NCBI GenBank assembly: GCA_033763695.1
Contig: JANRKB010000055.1
Location: 24,980-88,979, forward strand
DNA: 64,000 nucleotides
Direction of reading: 5' to 3'
From: JANRKB01 sp033763695
GTDB taxonomy: Bacteria; Planctomycetota; Phycisphaerae; Phycisphaerales; UBA1924
This document shows, piece after piece, positions 9,475 to 21,534 of this stretch (position 1 is the first letter of the stretch; every line of letters starts with the position of its first letter). Under the pieces are notes generated by a model. It was given only the letters and a program-made list of their open reading frames with translations, was not told where the DNA came from and did no database searches. Position numbers and translations under genes: made by a program.

Positions 9475-12354
9475 GTGTCCGGCGGCGCGTGCCCTAACCT
9501 CGAGCTGCTCGAACGTCTCGCACGCGGCGAAGAGTTGCCCGACATCCAAGCCCATTGCCAGACGTGCGAGCGGTGCGCGGCGATCGTCGACGGGGCACGA
9601 CCCGAAGATCCGTTCTTGTCGCGCGTGCGCGTGCTCGCCGCGCCCACGCTCGGTCCCGACGGCGCGCCGCGACTCGTTGGCTATCGCCTTCTTGGCGTGA
9701 TCAGCACCGGCGGCCAGGGCACGGTCTATCGAGCCGTGCAGGAAAAAACCGCGCGACCCGTTGCAATCAAGGTCGTCGGCGGTATCGAGACGCTTTCGAG
9801 TCGTCAGCGTGCCCGCGCCGAGCGCGAGGCCGAGATCGCGGCGAGCCTGCGGCACCCGAACCTCGTCACAGTCTTTGAATCGCGTGCCCTGGCCGATGGC
9901 AAGCTCGCAGTCGTGATGGAGTACGTCGACGGCGTGCCGCTCGATCAATGGTCGCCCGATGCGTCATCTTCCGCGGACAAGCGCGACGCGCTGCTCCGCG
10001 TCATCATCAGTGTCTGCGGCGCGATTCACCACGCCCACCTCAACGGCGTCATCCATCGCGACCTCAAGCCTGACAACATCCTCGTCACGAGTGACGCCCG
10101 TGCCGTCGTACTCGACTTCGGCATCGCCAAAACCCGCGGCATCAGCGCGACCATGACCGGCGACTTTGCAGGCACGCCTGCGTACGCCTCACCCGAACAA
10201 GCCGGCGGCAAGCCCGAAGACGTTGACGCCCTCACCGATGTCTACTCCATCGGCGTGATCCTTTATCGCGTGCTCTGCGGCACGCTGCCGTACGAACTCG
10301 AAGGCTCGCTGCTGGAGATGGCCCGGACGATTAATCAGGCCGCGCCCGTGCCGCCGCGGACCCGTGACGCGAGCATCGCTCGCGATCTTGACGCGATTGT
10401 GATGCGTGCGCTCCGCAAGAACAAGCAGGAGCGCTACGAGTCCGCCGCCGCCCTCGCTCGCGATCTTGAGCGGTACCTGGCTGGTGAGCCCGTGGAAGCA
10501 CGCGGCACATCGGGCTGGTATCTGCTCCGCCGCGCTGTCGCGGTGAATCGGCGGCGGCTGGCGGGTATCTCCGCGCTGGTCATCGTGGTGGGGGCGGCGA
10601 TCGTTGCGGCGGTGGTCGCTCTCGAGCGAGCGGCGGATGCCTCGACGCGTCTTGCCGCCCAGCAGGCGCACGCGCGCAGTGAGAGCGTGCGTGCCCGCGC
10701 GGTGACGGAGATTCTCCGGGAGGCGATTCCCGGTGGCCAAAGCACAAGCGGCGCCGCCGCCGCGGTCGACGCGGGACTCGCGCGACTCTACTACCGGCTC
10801 GAAACCGGCGCGTACGCCGACGATCCCGACGTTGATCAGGCGATGCGCCGACTTTGGGGACAGATCTACACGGACATCAGCGGCGGTCACGCCCGAACCC
10901 GCGTCGCATTTGCCGAGGTGTCGCTGCGAAACGGGCTCGTTGAGCTTCGCGCTCGACACGCGGGCGATCACGCGGAGATCGCCTCAACACTCCACGAGCT
11001 CGCGAATGTCGTGCTGCTGCGCAAGCGTGCGCCCGAAGCGTTGGCACTCTGCACCGAGGCGATCGCGATGCGTGAGCGGTTGTTCGGCTCGTCGAGCCTT
11101 GCCACTGCCCAGTCGCGTGCGTTGCTCGCACGGATCTTTGAACGACTCGGACGACTGGATGATGCACTTTCCGCCGCCGATCAGGCACTCGGCGTGCTGC
11201 GATCGACCGCAACCGCCGAGGCTGATCTCTCCATCGCGGCGATGCAGGCGATGCGTTCGCGCGTGCTGGCACGACGCGGCGATCGCACCGCGTGCGAAGC
11301 CGCCGCCGAGGAGGCTCTGCGTCTGCGCTTGCGCCGCCTGGCCGGAGCCGATGAGGACCTGCACGAGTCGCTCCGCGATGCGGCCGAACTTGTCGCCACG
11401 CACGCCGACAGCACGCTCGGCTCGCTCATCTTGCCTACGTTCGATGCTTCGGCGCAGACGATCTCGGCCCGCGTTACGGCTGACCTGGCGTCGATCCTCG
11501 CGCCCGATGCGGGAGCCGCGTGGAACCCGATCGTGCAAGGAAAGACCGCTGCCCTCTCTCGCATCCTCAAGGCTCAGGAGGCGGCATTCGGGAAGGACGA
11601 TCCATCGCTCGTGCGCACCCTGCTCGACATGATCCGCAGCGCGGAGTCAGAGGGATTGATCAGCGAGCGCATCGCCGCCGCCCTTCGCGCCGCGTCGATT
11701 CTCGAGAGGGTCAACGGCCCGATCCATGCGTCGGTTCTCGTGTGCCTCGAGGAAGCCGCGCTGTGCATGCTTTATGTCGGACGCGAGAGCGAGGCCGCCG
11801 ACCTCTCAAAGCGGATTCTCGCGGCACGCGATGCGGTGCCCGATCGGGCACGCGATCCGCTTCTGAGCGTCAACAACCGCCGCGTGCACGCGTGGTTCCT
11901 CGCACTGGCCGGGCGCGACGCTGAAGCCGTGGAAGTGGGGCGAGCCTTGCGCGAAGAACTGCGGCGTGTGGTCGGGCCTGAGCATCACCTGGTCGCCATG
12001 GCCGATGCGTATCTCGCCCTCTCGCTCTGTCGGCTCGGGACGCTCGACGAAGCCGATGAGATCTCGCGTGCCGCACTTGAGACTGCCTTGCGTGCCGAGG
12101 CGACGTTTCCCGATCAACTGTTGCAGGTGCGGATGTGCCGCGGCCATGTGCTGCTCGCACGTGGTGAAGTGATTGCGGCACGTGCCCTGCTCGAACAGGC
12201 GTGGGGGATCATCCTTGAATCGCAACCCGCGGAGTATCCGCCGCGGCGATGGATCGCCCAAGACATGATCGAGATCTGTCATCGCCAGAACGACGCAGCC
12301 GGGGCCGCGTTGTGGCAGAGGCGACTCACGGTGTTTGAGCCGCCGAAACGGTGA
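9475..12354 (+). CDS. ZAS-motif Ser/Thr protein kinase with one membrane segment and TPR-like tail
   Basis: 959 residues; GTG start directly after the sigma-factor stop, with GAGGAGG upstream. Residues 27-34 (HCQTCERC) fit HX3CX2C, the zinc motif of anti-sigma factors. A complete Hanks kinase domain follows: STGGQGTVYRA glycine loop, VAIK lysine 99, HRDLKPDN (194-201), DFG (214-216) and GTPAYASPEQ. A membrane segment spans about 362-383, and the remaining 570 residues are alpha-helical TPR-like repeats, presumably periplasmic. Coupled translation with the ECF gene suggests the N-terminus holds or modifies the sigma factor and the outer repeats sense a signal. Kinase activity is well supported by motifs; the anti-sigma role is an inference. 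Confidence 0.9.
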   Translation: MSGGACPNLELLERLARGEELPDIQAHCQTCERCAAIVDGARPEDPFLSRVRVLAAPTLGPDGAPRLVGYRLLGVISTGGQGTVYRAVQEKTARPVAIKVVGGIETLSSRQRARAEREAEIAASLRHPNLVTVFESRALADGKLAVVMEYVDGVPLDQWSPDASSSADKRDALLRVIISVCGAIHHAHLNGVIHRDLKPDNILVTSDARAVVLDFGIAKTRGISATMTGDFAGTPAYASPEQAGGKPEDVDALTDVYSIGVILYRVLCGTLPYELEGSLLEMARTINQAAPVPPRTRDASIARDLDAIVMRALRKNKQERYESAAALARDLERYLAGEPVEARGTSGWYLLRRAVAVNRRRLAGISALVIVVGAAIVAAVVALERAADASTRLAAQQAHARSESVRARAVTEILREAIPGGQSTSGAAAAVDAGLARLYYRLETGAYADDPDVDQAMRRLWGQIYTDISGGHARTRVAFAEVSLRNGLVELRARHAGDHAEIASTLHELANVVLLRKRAPEALALCTEAIAMRERLFGSSSLATAQSRALLARIFERLGRLDDALSAADQALGVLRSTATAEADLSIAAMQAMRSRVLARRGDRTACEAAAEEALRLRLRRLAGADEDLHESLRDAAELVATHADSTLGSLILPTFDASAQTISARVTADLASILAPDAGAAWNPIVQGKTAALSRILKAQEAAFGKDDPSLVRTLLDMIRSAESEGLISERIAAALRAASILERVNGPIHASVLVCLEEAALCMLYVGRESEAADLSKRILAARDAVPDRARDPLLSVNNRRVHAWFLALAGRDAEAVEVGRALREELRRVVGPEHHLVAMADAYLALSLCRLGTLDEADEISRAALETALRAEATFPDQLLQVRMCRGHVLLARGEVIAARALLEQAWGIILESQPAEYPPRRWIAQDMIEICHRQNDAAGAALWQRRLTVFEPPKR

Positions 12355-12457
12355 GTTGGCCGCAGCCAGGCAACAAGCCTTTCGGTCGGAGCGGCAACAT
12401 GCACGCAGTCCAGTTCACGCGCGGCTCGTGCACTCGCTTCGTCGCAGTGCCACCGTA

Positions 12458-13486
12458 TCAATCTCTGAACTTCGCGTGGCAATCCTTGCACGACGCGACG
12501 ATCAACTTGAATGACGCGCTGGCTCGTGTCGCATCCACAGGCGATGTGGCAAGTGAATTCTCCAGCGTCTGGGCTTGCCGAAGCGACGCCAGCAGCATCG
12601 CGCCAAACTCGCCCGGCTCCTTCCTGGTCCGCTCACCCGCGGCGGCGTCGCGGAGATGATCTGCCAATCGGCCCGCCTCTGCCGCGGGCACGAGATCGGG
12701 ATGATCGGGCGGCGCGATCCAGCCGGCCTTCTCGATCAACTTCAGATGGTCGGTCACTTCGTCGATCTCGAACATCTGCCGCACGAACGTCGCGGGCTTC
12801 CACACCGATGGGAACTTGGCTGGCACGCGATCGATCACATCCGCGCCGAGCACCTGCGATTCCGCGGCACACGTGTACAGCCCCTTGTAGTTGGGTGCGG
12901 TACCCGACACCTTCATCCGAGCGACGCCCTGCCCGGGCGTCATCCACCCGAGCCCGGCGGCCACCGCCGCCGCCGCACCCGCCGAGCGATGCTTGCCGTG
13001 GTGGCAGTGCAGATAGACAGGCCCATCCTTCATCGCGTCGCGCGTTGCGCGGACCAACTGCAGCCGTCGCTCTTCGTCAAAGCCGTTGTAGCCGATCGGC
13101 AAGTGGATGTATCGCATGCCCGCCGCGCGTGCAGCGTCCACGTTCGGCACGGCACCATCGACCGAGATGATCGTCTTGATCCCCAAGCCGCGGAGGGACT
13201 CGAATGCCTCGGTGCCCTCGGGCTGAGCGCCCGAGTAGAACCCGTCGCGGTATGCAACCACGTTGTGCAGGCCCGGGAACTCGCTCGGTTTCGTGTCGTT
13301 CACCGACGGCGGCGGAAGCGGCGTCGGCGCGGGAGCGGTCGCGACCGTCGTCTGCGACACCGTCGCGTCTGTCGAGCATCCAACGAGCGCAACGCCAAGT
13401 GTCGTCGTCAAACAAGCGCACCAGCCGGCGCGAAGAAAAGCTATGCGAAGCGATTGCGGCTGTGCAGTGTGCTTGTCATCGTTCAT
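12458..13486 (-). CDS. lipoprotein: dual-specificity phosphatase domain fused to a cytochrome c'-like tail
   Basis: 342 residues from ATG at 13486, chosen because it opens a lipoprotein signal peptide ending LVGC; the longer frame has no signal. The middle part has the cysteine-phosphatase loop HCHHGKHRSAG (CX5R) after FYSGAQPEGTEAFESLRGLGIKTIISVDG, typical of DSP/PTP-like tyrosine phosphatases. The C-terminal 100 residues form a predicted helical bundle ending SCKDCHAKFRD, a CXXCH haem-c site at the place seen in cytochrome c' proteins. Acting outside the membrane is inferred from the lipobox, and haem-c attachment also needs export. Function of such a fusion is unknown to me. Convergent with the kinase gene, divergent from a DCC-family gene. 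Confidence 0.75.
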   Translation of the reverse strand: MNDDKHTAQPQSLRIAFLRAGWCACLTTTLGVALVGCSTDATVSQTTVATAPAPTPLPPPSVNDTKPSEFPGLHNVVAYRDGFYSGAQPEGTEAFESLRGLGIKTIISVDGAVPNVDAARAAGMRYIHLPIGYNGFDEERRLQLVRATRDAMKDGPVYLHCHHGKHRSAGAAAAVAAGLGWMTPGQGVARMKVSGTAPNYKGLYTCAAESQVLGADVIDRVPAKFPSVWKPATFVRQMFEIDEVTDHLKLIEKAGWIAPPDHPDLVPAAEAGRLADHLRDAAAGERTRKEPGEFGAMLLASLRQAQTLENSLATSPVDATRASASFKLIVASCKDCHAKFRD

Positions 13487-13556
13487 GCCCGGAAGGCTCC
13501 TCTGGTTGAGTCTACCGCAGTGCACGTCCGCCGGTTTCATCGATCTAGACTTCTTT

Positions 13557-13991
13557 GTGGACTCTCGATCGCCGCAACCCCTCACGCGTCCCGTCGTCCT
13601 CTACGACGCCGAGTGCGGCTTGTGCGATCGCAGCGTTCGCTTCATCCTTCGGCATGACGCGGCAGGCATCTTCCGCTTCGCAGCGCTGGGCTCACCGACC
13701 GCCGAACTGCTTGCGCCCGGCGCAGGCTCAGGAACCGTCGCCCGCTCGCTCGTGCTGATCGATGCAGACGGCGTTCATCTCCGGTCTGAAGCCGTACTGA
13801 AGATCGCCGCGCGACTGTCACGCCCGTGGCGCTGGGCGATCGTGTTTCGCCACCTGCCGCTCAGCGTTCGAGACGGCTTGTACAACTTCATTGCGGTGCG
13901 TCGCCATCGATGGTTCGGGGCCGCTCAGGCGTGCGAACTTCCCAACCCTGCATGGCGCGAGCGTTTTCTCGACGAGCCGCGACGCCCGTAG
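13557..13991 (+). CDS. DCC-family thiol-disulfide oxidoreductase-like protein (DUF393)
   Basis: 144 residues from a GTG at 13557, the usual size of the family; upstream in-frame ATG at 13485 lies inside the start of the opposite gene. The N-terminal YDAECGLCDRSVRFILRHD carries the DxxCxxC motif that names the DCC family, thioredoxin-fold proteins of unknown substrate. Later RPWRWAIVFRHLPLSVRDGLYNFIAVRRHRWFG matches the conserved second half. No signal peptide is evident. No strong ribosome site is visible, so the start is uncertain. Divergent from the phosphatase/cytochrome lipoprotein. Confidence 0.82.
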   Translation: MDSRSPQPLTRPVVLYDAECGLCDRSVRFILRHDAAGIFRFAALGSPTAELLAPGAGSGTVARSLVLIDADGVHLRSEAVLKIAARLSRPWRWAIVFRHLPLSVRDGLYNFIAVRRHRWFGAAQACELPNPAWRERFLDEPRRP

Positions 13992-14013
13992 TTCGCGGCG
14001 GCGCGACGCGAAC

Positions 14014-15210
14014 TCACGCACGCAGTGCGGCGGATCCGCACACCAGCGGCCCAAGCATCTGGCCCAGGTGGGCCAGTTCGCGCAGAATCTCGGGGTCGCG
14101 CGGCATGATCTCGTTGGAATACGCATCAACAACGCCGCAGGCGCGGCCATCACAGAACAGCGGGAAAGCAACTCCGCTCGTCAGCCCCGCGCTGATCGCC
14201 TCGGTCTGGCGCAAATAGTTGCTGTCATATCGCAGGTCGGTGATGACGTGCGCCGAGCCCGTCTGCCATGTGCGACCCGGCATCCCCACGCCCGACGCGA
14301 ACGAGATGACGCGCGTTGCCACGGCGAAGGGTGTGGACTCGAGGCGAGCCGAGAACCACAGGTTCACCGGGACCAGCACGCCGCGTTCATTCGACGGCAG
14401 CCAGATGCCCACGCACTCCGCGTCCGCGGCCTTTGCGATCGTCTCGAGCACCTTCGGATGTTGCGGCCCCAGCGCCTCGGCGATCGCCACCGCCGCCGCC
14501 CCGTGCACCTTCAGACGCATGCATCGCTCGAGCGAGCGGAGATCGGTGATGTCGCGCAGCGTCGTGCGTGTGTACTGCACGCCCATCGAATCGCGCGCGG
14601 TCGTGATGTCGATCAGCAGCGAGACAAGTCGGCCGTCTTTGCGTCGCGCCAGCGCCTCAAAGCCGTGCACTTCGCCGTCGCGATGCAGTTGCCGGCGCAT
14701 CTCATCCCACATCAGTGGATCACAGAAGTAGTCGCGGCTCTCGTGGCCGATCACTTCGTCGCGCTCATAGCCGAGCAGAGCCAGCCAGGCGTCGTTGACG
14801 TACTCGATCCGCCCGCCCGAGTCCGACGAATGCATCGGCACCGCCGCGCGATTGAACAGGTCCGCCATCCGAGGCGTCATCGCGTTCTCAGGCATCCGCA
14901 GTCGCACTGTCACCGAAAACAGCCGCAGCAACCCCGCGGCTTCTTCGCACGGCGCGATCGAGACATCGAGCGGTCGGCCATCGCGTGCGACCCAGTGAGG
15001 CACATCGAGTCCCACCAGCACCGCGTTGCTCGCGCTGGTCGCTGCGACATCGAACTCCAGCGGCGGGCCGACCTCGGGGCGCACCAGCAGGCCGATGTTG
15101 CGACCGACGATCTGCGCGGGCAGATAGCCGGTGATCGCCTGCGCGAATGAATCGCACGCGCGGATCAGGCCGTGTTCGTCGATCGAGATGAACCCTTCAC
15201 TGAGCTTCAT
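14014..15210 (-). CDS. PAS-PAS-GAF sensory protein without an output domain
   Basis: 398 residues from ATG at 15210 (GGAG nine bases before); a GTG at 15243 would add 11 residues. The first about 110 residues read as a PAS domain (FISIDEHGLIRACDSFAQAITGY), a second PAS follows (GRIEYVNDAWLALLGYERDEVIG ... YTRTTLRDITDLRSLERCMR, with a PAC-like segment), and the last 160 residues form a GAF domain (HPKVLETIAKAADAECVGIWLP ... GVAFPLFCDGRACGVVDAYS). There is no histidine kinase, GGDEF or HTH part, so it must act through a partner or be a stand-alone sensor. Ligand unknown. Ends 22 bases after the DCC gene on the other strand. Confidence 0.8.
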   Translation of the reverse strand: MKLSEGFISIDEHGLIRACDSFAQAITGYLPAQIVGRNIGLLVRPEVGPPLEFDVAATSASNAVLVGLDVPHWVARDGRPLDVSIAPCEEAAGLLRLFSVTVRLRMPENAMTPRMADLFNRAAVPMHSSDSGGRIEYVNDAWLALLGYERDEVIGHESRDYFCDPLMWDEMRRQLHRDGEVHGFEALARRKDGRLVSLLIDITTARDSMGVQYTRTTLRDITDLRSLERCMRLKVHGAAAVAIAEALGPQHPKVLETIAKAADAECVGIWLPSNERGVLVPVNLWFSARLESTPFAVATRVISFASGVGMPGRTWQTGSAHVITDLRYDSNYLRQTEAISAGLTSGVAFPLFCDGRACGVVDAYSNEIMPRDPEILRELAHLGQMLGPLVCGSAALRA

Positions 15211-15376
15211 TCCGTCGCTCCGACGAGGCGGGGATTCCGACACCCTGTTTTACAATCACACGACGTTGTCCGGTATTCCTGTTCGACCAGAATCATGAAG
15301 ATTTCGCGATTTGTGGTGAGACCTTGCACAGACTCGGGGGAATCCCTTGACTCATTTTCGTGGCCATGGAAAGGAA

Positions 15377-15400
15377 AAGGCCTCCACATTGGTGGAGGCC
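15377..15400 (-). terminator. intrinsic terminator of ppdK
   Basis: Perfect 9-bp inverted repeat GGCCTCCAC (15379-15387) / GTGGAGGCC (15392-15400) with a 4-base loop. Read on the minus strand it is followed by TTTTCCTTT, so it ends leftward transcription from ppdK. Confidence 0.85.
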
Positions 15401-15453
15401 TCGGGGAAACTTGGGGTTGGTGTCTTAGATTCTCAGGTCTTTGCCTGCTCAGA

Positions 15454-18231
<2,778 letters not shown>

Positions 18232-18600
18232 GTTCCTGACCTTCCTGTTCGTTCGAGCACTTCCCCGGCTGTCGCACGCGGCCTGTCGCCAGACCGCGAC
18301 GCAACCAAGTTCTTTGTCCCGCCTCGCGCCCCGGCTCGCCGGTGCGCGACCGGCCAAGGGCACCGGCGGCGGCGTCACATCAACACTCTTCCCGCGTCCA
18401 AGGCGTCGGGGCTTTGGCGTTGCAACCAGTCGCAGAGCCCGGCAAGGATGACACTTGCCGCTTCGTGCACCGGCCCGTCGGGCTTGCCTTCGCCACGCCG
18501 CAATCGCGGCATCGCAAGGGCAACAAGTGTAGGTTCGACAAAACCCGCTTTTCGAGGTTTTGGGCCGTGTGAGCCTCCCAAAGCCTGCGAACAATCACGC
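18232..18600. other. divergent intergenic region between ppdK and pabB
   Basis: 369 bases with no supported gene. Open frames continue from both neighbours into it, but their translations show no family similarity. It must contain the promoters for both genes; no convincing promoter or operator could be read. Confidence 0.5.
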
Positions 18601-20079
18601 GTGTCCGCACCCGCCTCCACCTCGCTGGAACGCTCCAAAGACCCGCTCCCGTCTGGCCTTGCGCACGCGTCCGGCTGGTCGGTCGTGCTTTACGCCGCAC
18701 GATTCGGGGATTCTGGCGGGCTCGTGGCCTTGCGTCAGCGTGATGGCACACCCGCGGCTTTCCATGCTGGAGACACACTCCGCTCGGACGGACCAAACCC
18801 GTCGAAATTTGCCCGCGGTGACGCGACACAAAACGCTGCCGCACAGAGTCTTGCGGCATCATCGGAGCCTCGGGACCCCCTCGCTCCCATCCGTGCCGCC
18901 CTGCGTCGCGGTGGGGCATGGGCGGGATGGCTTTCGTACGACCTCGGCCGCGAACTCGAGCCCGCCGCGGCCGCTCGTCCGCCGCGATCGACCGGCTGGC
19001 CGCTCGTCCTGCTTCGCGAACTCAAGCGGCCGTCCAGTCCCGAACTCGTGCCACTGAGTAGTGATCGCTCTGAACCACTTCTCTGTGCGACAAGCCCAAC
19101 CCACGCCACTTCTCTGTGGGGCCATCTCGGCTACACCCGCGGCGTCGAGCGCGTTCTCGACTACATCCGCGACGGCGACTGCTATCAGGTCAACCTCGCC
19201 CACACGCTGGTCGCGCCCTTTGAAGGCTCGCCGCGGGCCGCGTTCGCGACGCTCGCCGAGCGAGCCGATCCGCCGTTTGCGATGTATGTCGAAGCCCCGC
19301 CCGAGTCGCTCGAAGGCGGCGGCACGCGCCACTTCGCGATGCTGTCGCTGAGTCCTGAACTTTTCCTCGACTACGACGCCGCCACCCGCCGCGTCATCAC
19401 GCGACCCATGAAGGGCACGCGCCCTTGTGTGCCGGGCGCGCACGAGGAGCTCGAGGCGAGCGAGAAGGATCGTGCCGAGCTCGCGATGATCGTCGATCTC
19501 ATGCGCAACGACCTCGGACGCGTGTGCGAGGTCGGCAGTGTTCGCGTCGATGTGCCGCGGCGGATCGAACGTCACGACAACGCCGCGGGCGGCGTGTGGC
19601 AAGCGATCGCACAGGTGTCGGGTACACTGCGTGATGAGTGCGATGCCGCCGATCTCATCGCCGCGACGTTTCCTGCAGGCTCTGTCACAGGCGCACCCAA
19701 AATCCGCGCCATGCAGATCATCGATGAACTCGAACCCGAGCCCCGCGGCATCTACTGCGGCAGCGGCATCCACATCCGCGCCGATGGCTCCATGACCCTC
19801 AGCGTCGCGATCCGCACCGCACTGATCGAGGGCGTCTCGCACGATGACGGCACATCCGGCAACGCCAGTGACGCCGACACGTCGCGATCTGGCGGCGTCC
19901 CGACGGCTCCGACCGACCACATCCGCGGCACGCTCCGCTACAGCGTTGGCGCGGGAATCGTCGCCGACAGCGTTCCCGATGCCGAATGGCGTGAGACGCT
20001 GGTGAAGGCGGGGCCGCTCGGGGGCCTCGTTGACCTCAGAGCCGTCGCGACGGATCGATGCCCGGAGGATCGCACATGA
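18601..20079 (+). CDS. pabB: aminodeoxychorismate synthase component I
   Basis: 492 residues from GTG at 18601. The chorismate-binding domain is complete: YIRDGDCYQVNLAHTL, MKGTRPC, DLMRNDLGRVCEVGSV, FPAGSVTGAPKIRAMQIIDELE and YCGSGIHIRADG. It joins chorismate and ammonia (from a PabA partner not seen here) to give 4-amino-4-deoxychorismate for folate. An insert of about 25 residues (DDGTSGNASDADTSRSGG...) separates the RTALIEG strand from YSVGAGIVADS and looks like a flexible loop. The start is the first plausible codon after the preceding divergent gene; only a weak ribosome site precedes it. Translationally coupled to the Nudix gene (ATGA). Confidence 0.88.
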   Translation: MSAPASTSLERSKDPLPSGLAHASGWSVVLYAARFGDSGGLVALRQRDGTPAAFHAGDTLRSDGPNPSKFARGDATQNAAAQSLAASSEPRDPLAPIRAALRRGGAWAGWLSYDLGRELEPAAAARPPRSTGWPLVLLRELKRPSSPELVPLSSDRSEPLLCATSPTHATSLWGHLGYTRGVERVLDYIRDGDCYQVNLAHTLVAPFEGSPRAAFATLAERADPPFAMYVEAPPESLEGGGTRHFAMLSLSPELFLDYDAATRRVITRPMKGTRPCVPGAHEELEASEKDRAELAMIVDLMRNDLGRVCEVGSVRVDVPRRIERHDNAAGGVWQAIAQVSGTLRDECDAADLIAATFPAGSVTGAPKIRAMQIIDELEPEPRGIYCGSGIHIRADGSMTLSVAIRTALIEGVSHDDGTSGNASDADTSRSGGVPTAPTDHIRGTLRYSVGAGIVADSVPDAEWRETLVKAGPLGGLVDLRAVATDRCPEDRT

Positions 20080-20582
20080 GCGCCCGCCTCCGCACCGATG
20101 TCGTCGATGTCTTCGTCGCGCGTGTGCATCACGATGCGATCGAGTTCCTGCAGCTTCGTCGCGTTGAGGAACCGCTGCGCGGCACATGGCAGCCGATCAT
20201 GGGGCACACCCATGACACCTCGACGCCTTCACAGCCCGCGGGCGAAACGAGCCTCGACGCCGCCATCCGCGAACTGAAGGAAGAAGTGGGGCTGGCCGCG
20301 GCCGACGCGCTTGCGATGTGGGCGTTGGAGCAGGTGCATCCCTACTACATCGCGCGGAGCGACTGTGTGATGCTCAGCCCGCGCTTCGCTGTGCTCGTGC
20401 CGCACGACTGGACGCCGGTGCTCAATGAAGAGCACGACGCGTTCCGCTGGGTGCGTGAGGCAGACGTCGCCGCGGAGTTCGTGTGGCCGGGGCAGCGGGC
20501 GTGCTGCGTTGAGATCTGCGACTTGATCAACAGCCCCGACAGCCCGGCGGCACGGGTGCAACGCATCGTCATCAATCACTGA
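20076..20582 (+). CDS. Nudix hydrolase, possibly NudB-like
   Basis: 168 residues; ATG overlaps the pabB stop as ATGA, with GGAGGA seven bases upstream. The Nudix helix reads ETSLDAAIRELKEEVGL, matching EX7REUXEEXG; the leading glycine of the box is not at its usual place. The C-terminal part (EEHDAFRWVREADVAAEFVWPGQRACCVEI) resembles dihydroneopterin triphosphate pyrophosphohydrolase (NudB), which works in folate synthesis. Coupling to pabB makes that role attractive, but another nucleoside-diphosphate-X substrate is possible. Confidence 0.82.
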   Translation: MSARLRTDVVDVFVARVHHDAIEFLQLRRVEEPLRGTWQPIMGHTHDTSTPSQPAGETSLDAAIRELKEEVGLAAADALAMWALEQVHPYYIARSDCVMLSPRFAVLVPHDWTPVLNEEHDAFRWVREADVAAEFVWPGQRACCVEICDLINSPDSPAARVQRIVINH

Positions 20583-20807
20583 CCGGTATGCGCCCGCGTT
20601 GGGTCTTGAATGTCGCGCGACCAAGAGTTCGTCTACAAGATCTTGCCCGTGGTTCGTCTTGAAGGAGGCGGCAGTCAGACGGCGGACGACCCGACTGTGC
20701 GCTCGACTTTGGATTATTCTTCTCGAGTTCGTGAGCGGGTTCACCCGGCTGCGTTGTCAATGTGTCGTGATCGTCGCTTCGGCGATCCGCACAAGGGAGA
20801 CATGCTG

Positions 20808-21302
20808 ATGAACGCCACGAACTCCGCGACCGCAAACGCCATATCGCCGTCTGCTTCACTCTTCGCGAGTGTCCTTGCTGCGGCGCTCATCACCGCGCTG
20901 CCCGCGATCGTCAATGCCCAGACCGGCGTGGGTAGCAACTTCAAGAACGACACGATGGTCAAGACGTTCGATTGGCACTTCGGCCTGTACAACGACGACA
21001 AGTGCACGATCACCGGCGTGTCGGGCGGACGCATCAAGCCTGGCGGAGGCCAGGATGACTGGACCAACTCGAACACCGCATTCAGCGGCAGCCTTGTCGC
21101 AAAGGCCGGTCAACTCGGTATCGACCCCGGCTCGTTCATCAGTGTGCGCATCGAGTACACGGGTCAAACGCCAAAGTACTACTGGTGGTGGACCGACGAG
21201 GCTCACAGTCCCGTTGGCCCGCTGCACCAGGTCCCCGCCCCCGGCTCGCTCGCGCTGATGGGCATCGCCACTGGGCTTGTGTCGACCCGTCGTCGTCGCT
21301 GA
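20808..21302 (+). CDS. PEP-CTERM sorting domain protein
   Basis: 164 residues. ATG at 20808 is eight bases after GGGAG; the ATG at 20802 is too close to it. An N-terminal signal peptide (SLFASVLAAALITALPAIVNAQ) precedes a small domain with no family I recognise (WHFGLYNDDKCTITGVSGG). The tail VPAPGSLALMGIATGLVSTRRRR is a PEP-CTERM signal: PxP motif, hydrophobic stretch, arginine cluster. Such proteins are cut by an exosortase, not present in this window. Surface or extracellular location is inferred. Confidence 0.82.
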   Translation: MNATNSATANAISPSASLFASVLAAALITALPAIVNAQTGVGSNFKNDTMVKTFDWHFGLYNDDKCTITGVSGGRIKPGGGQDDWTNSNTAFSGSLVAKAGQLGIDPGSFISVRIEYTGQTPKYYWWWTDEAHSPVGPLHQVPAPGSLALMGIATGLVSTRRRR

Positions 21303-21534
21303 TCCCCGGCGCTGGCCTGCACGCACAGCGTTCGTCGGCCGCGACAACTCCATCCAGTAGCTCGCGTGCCGTCTCATTTCCGCCATCGCCTAACTCATGA
21401 GGCGCCGGGTGTTCGCACACCATCCGCCGCCGATCGCGCGGCCCCGTCATCGCACGAGCATCGATGGCGGGGCTGTTCTTGCCGCGATCGTGCGACGCTT
21501 GTGTCAAACGCGGGCATCCGCATACGCTGCTCGC

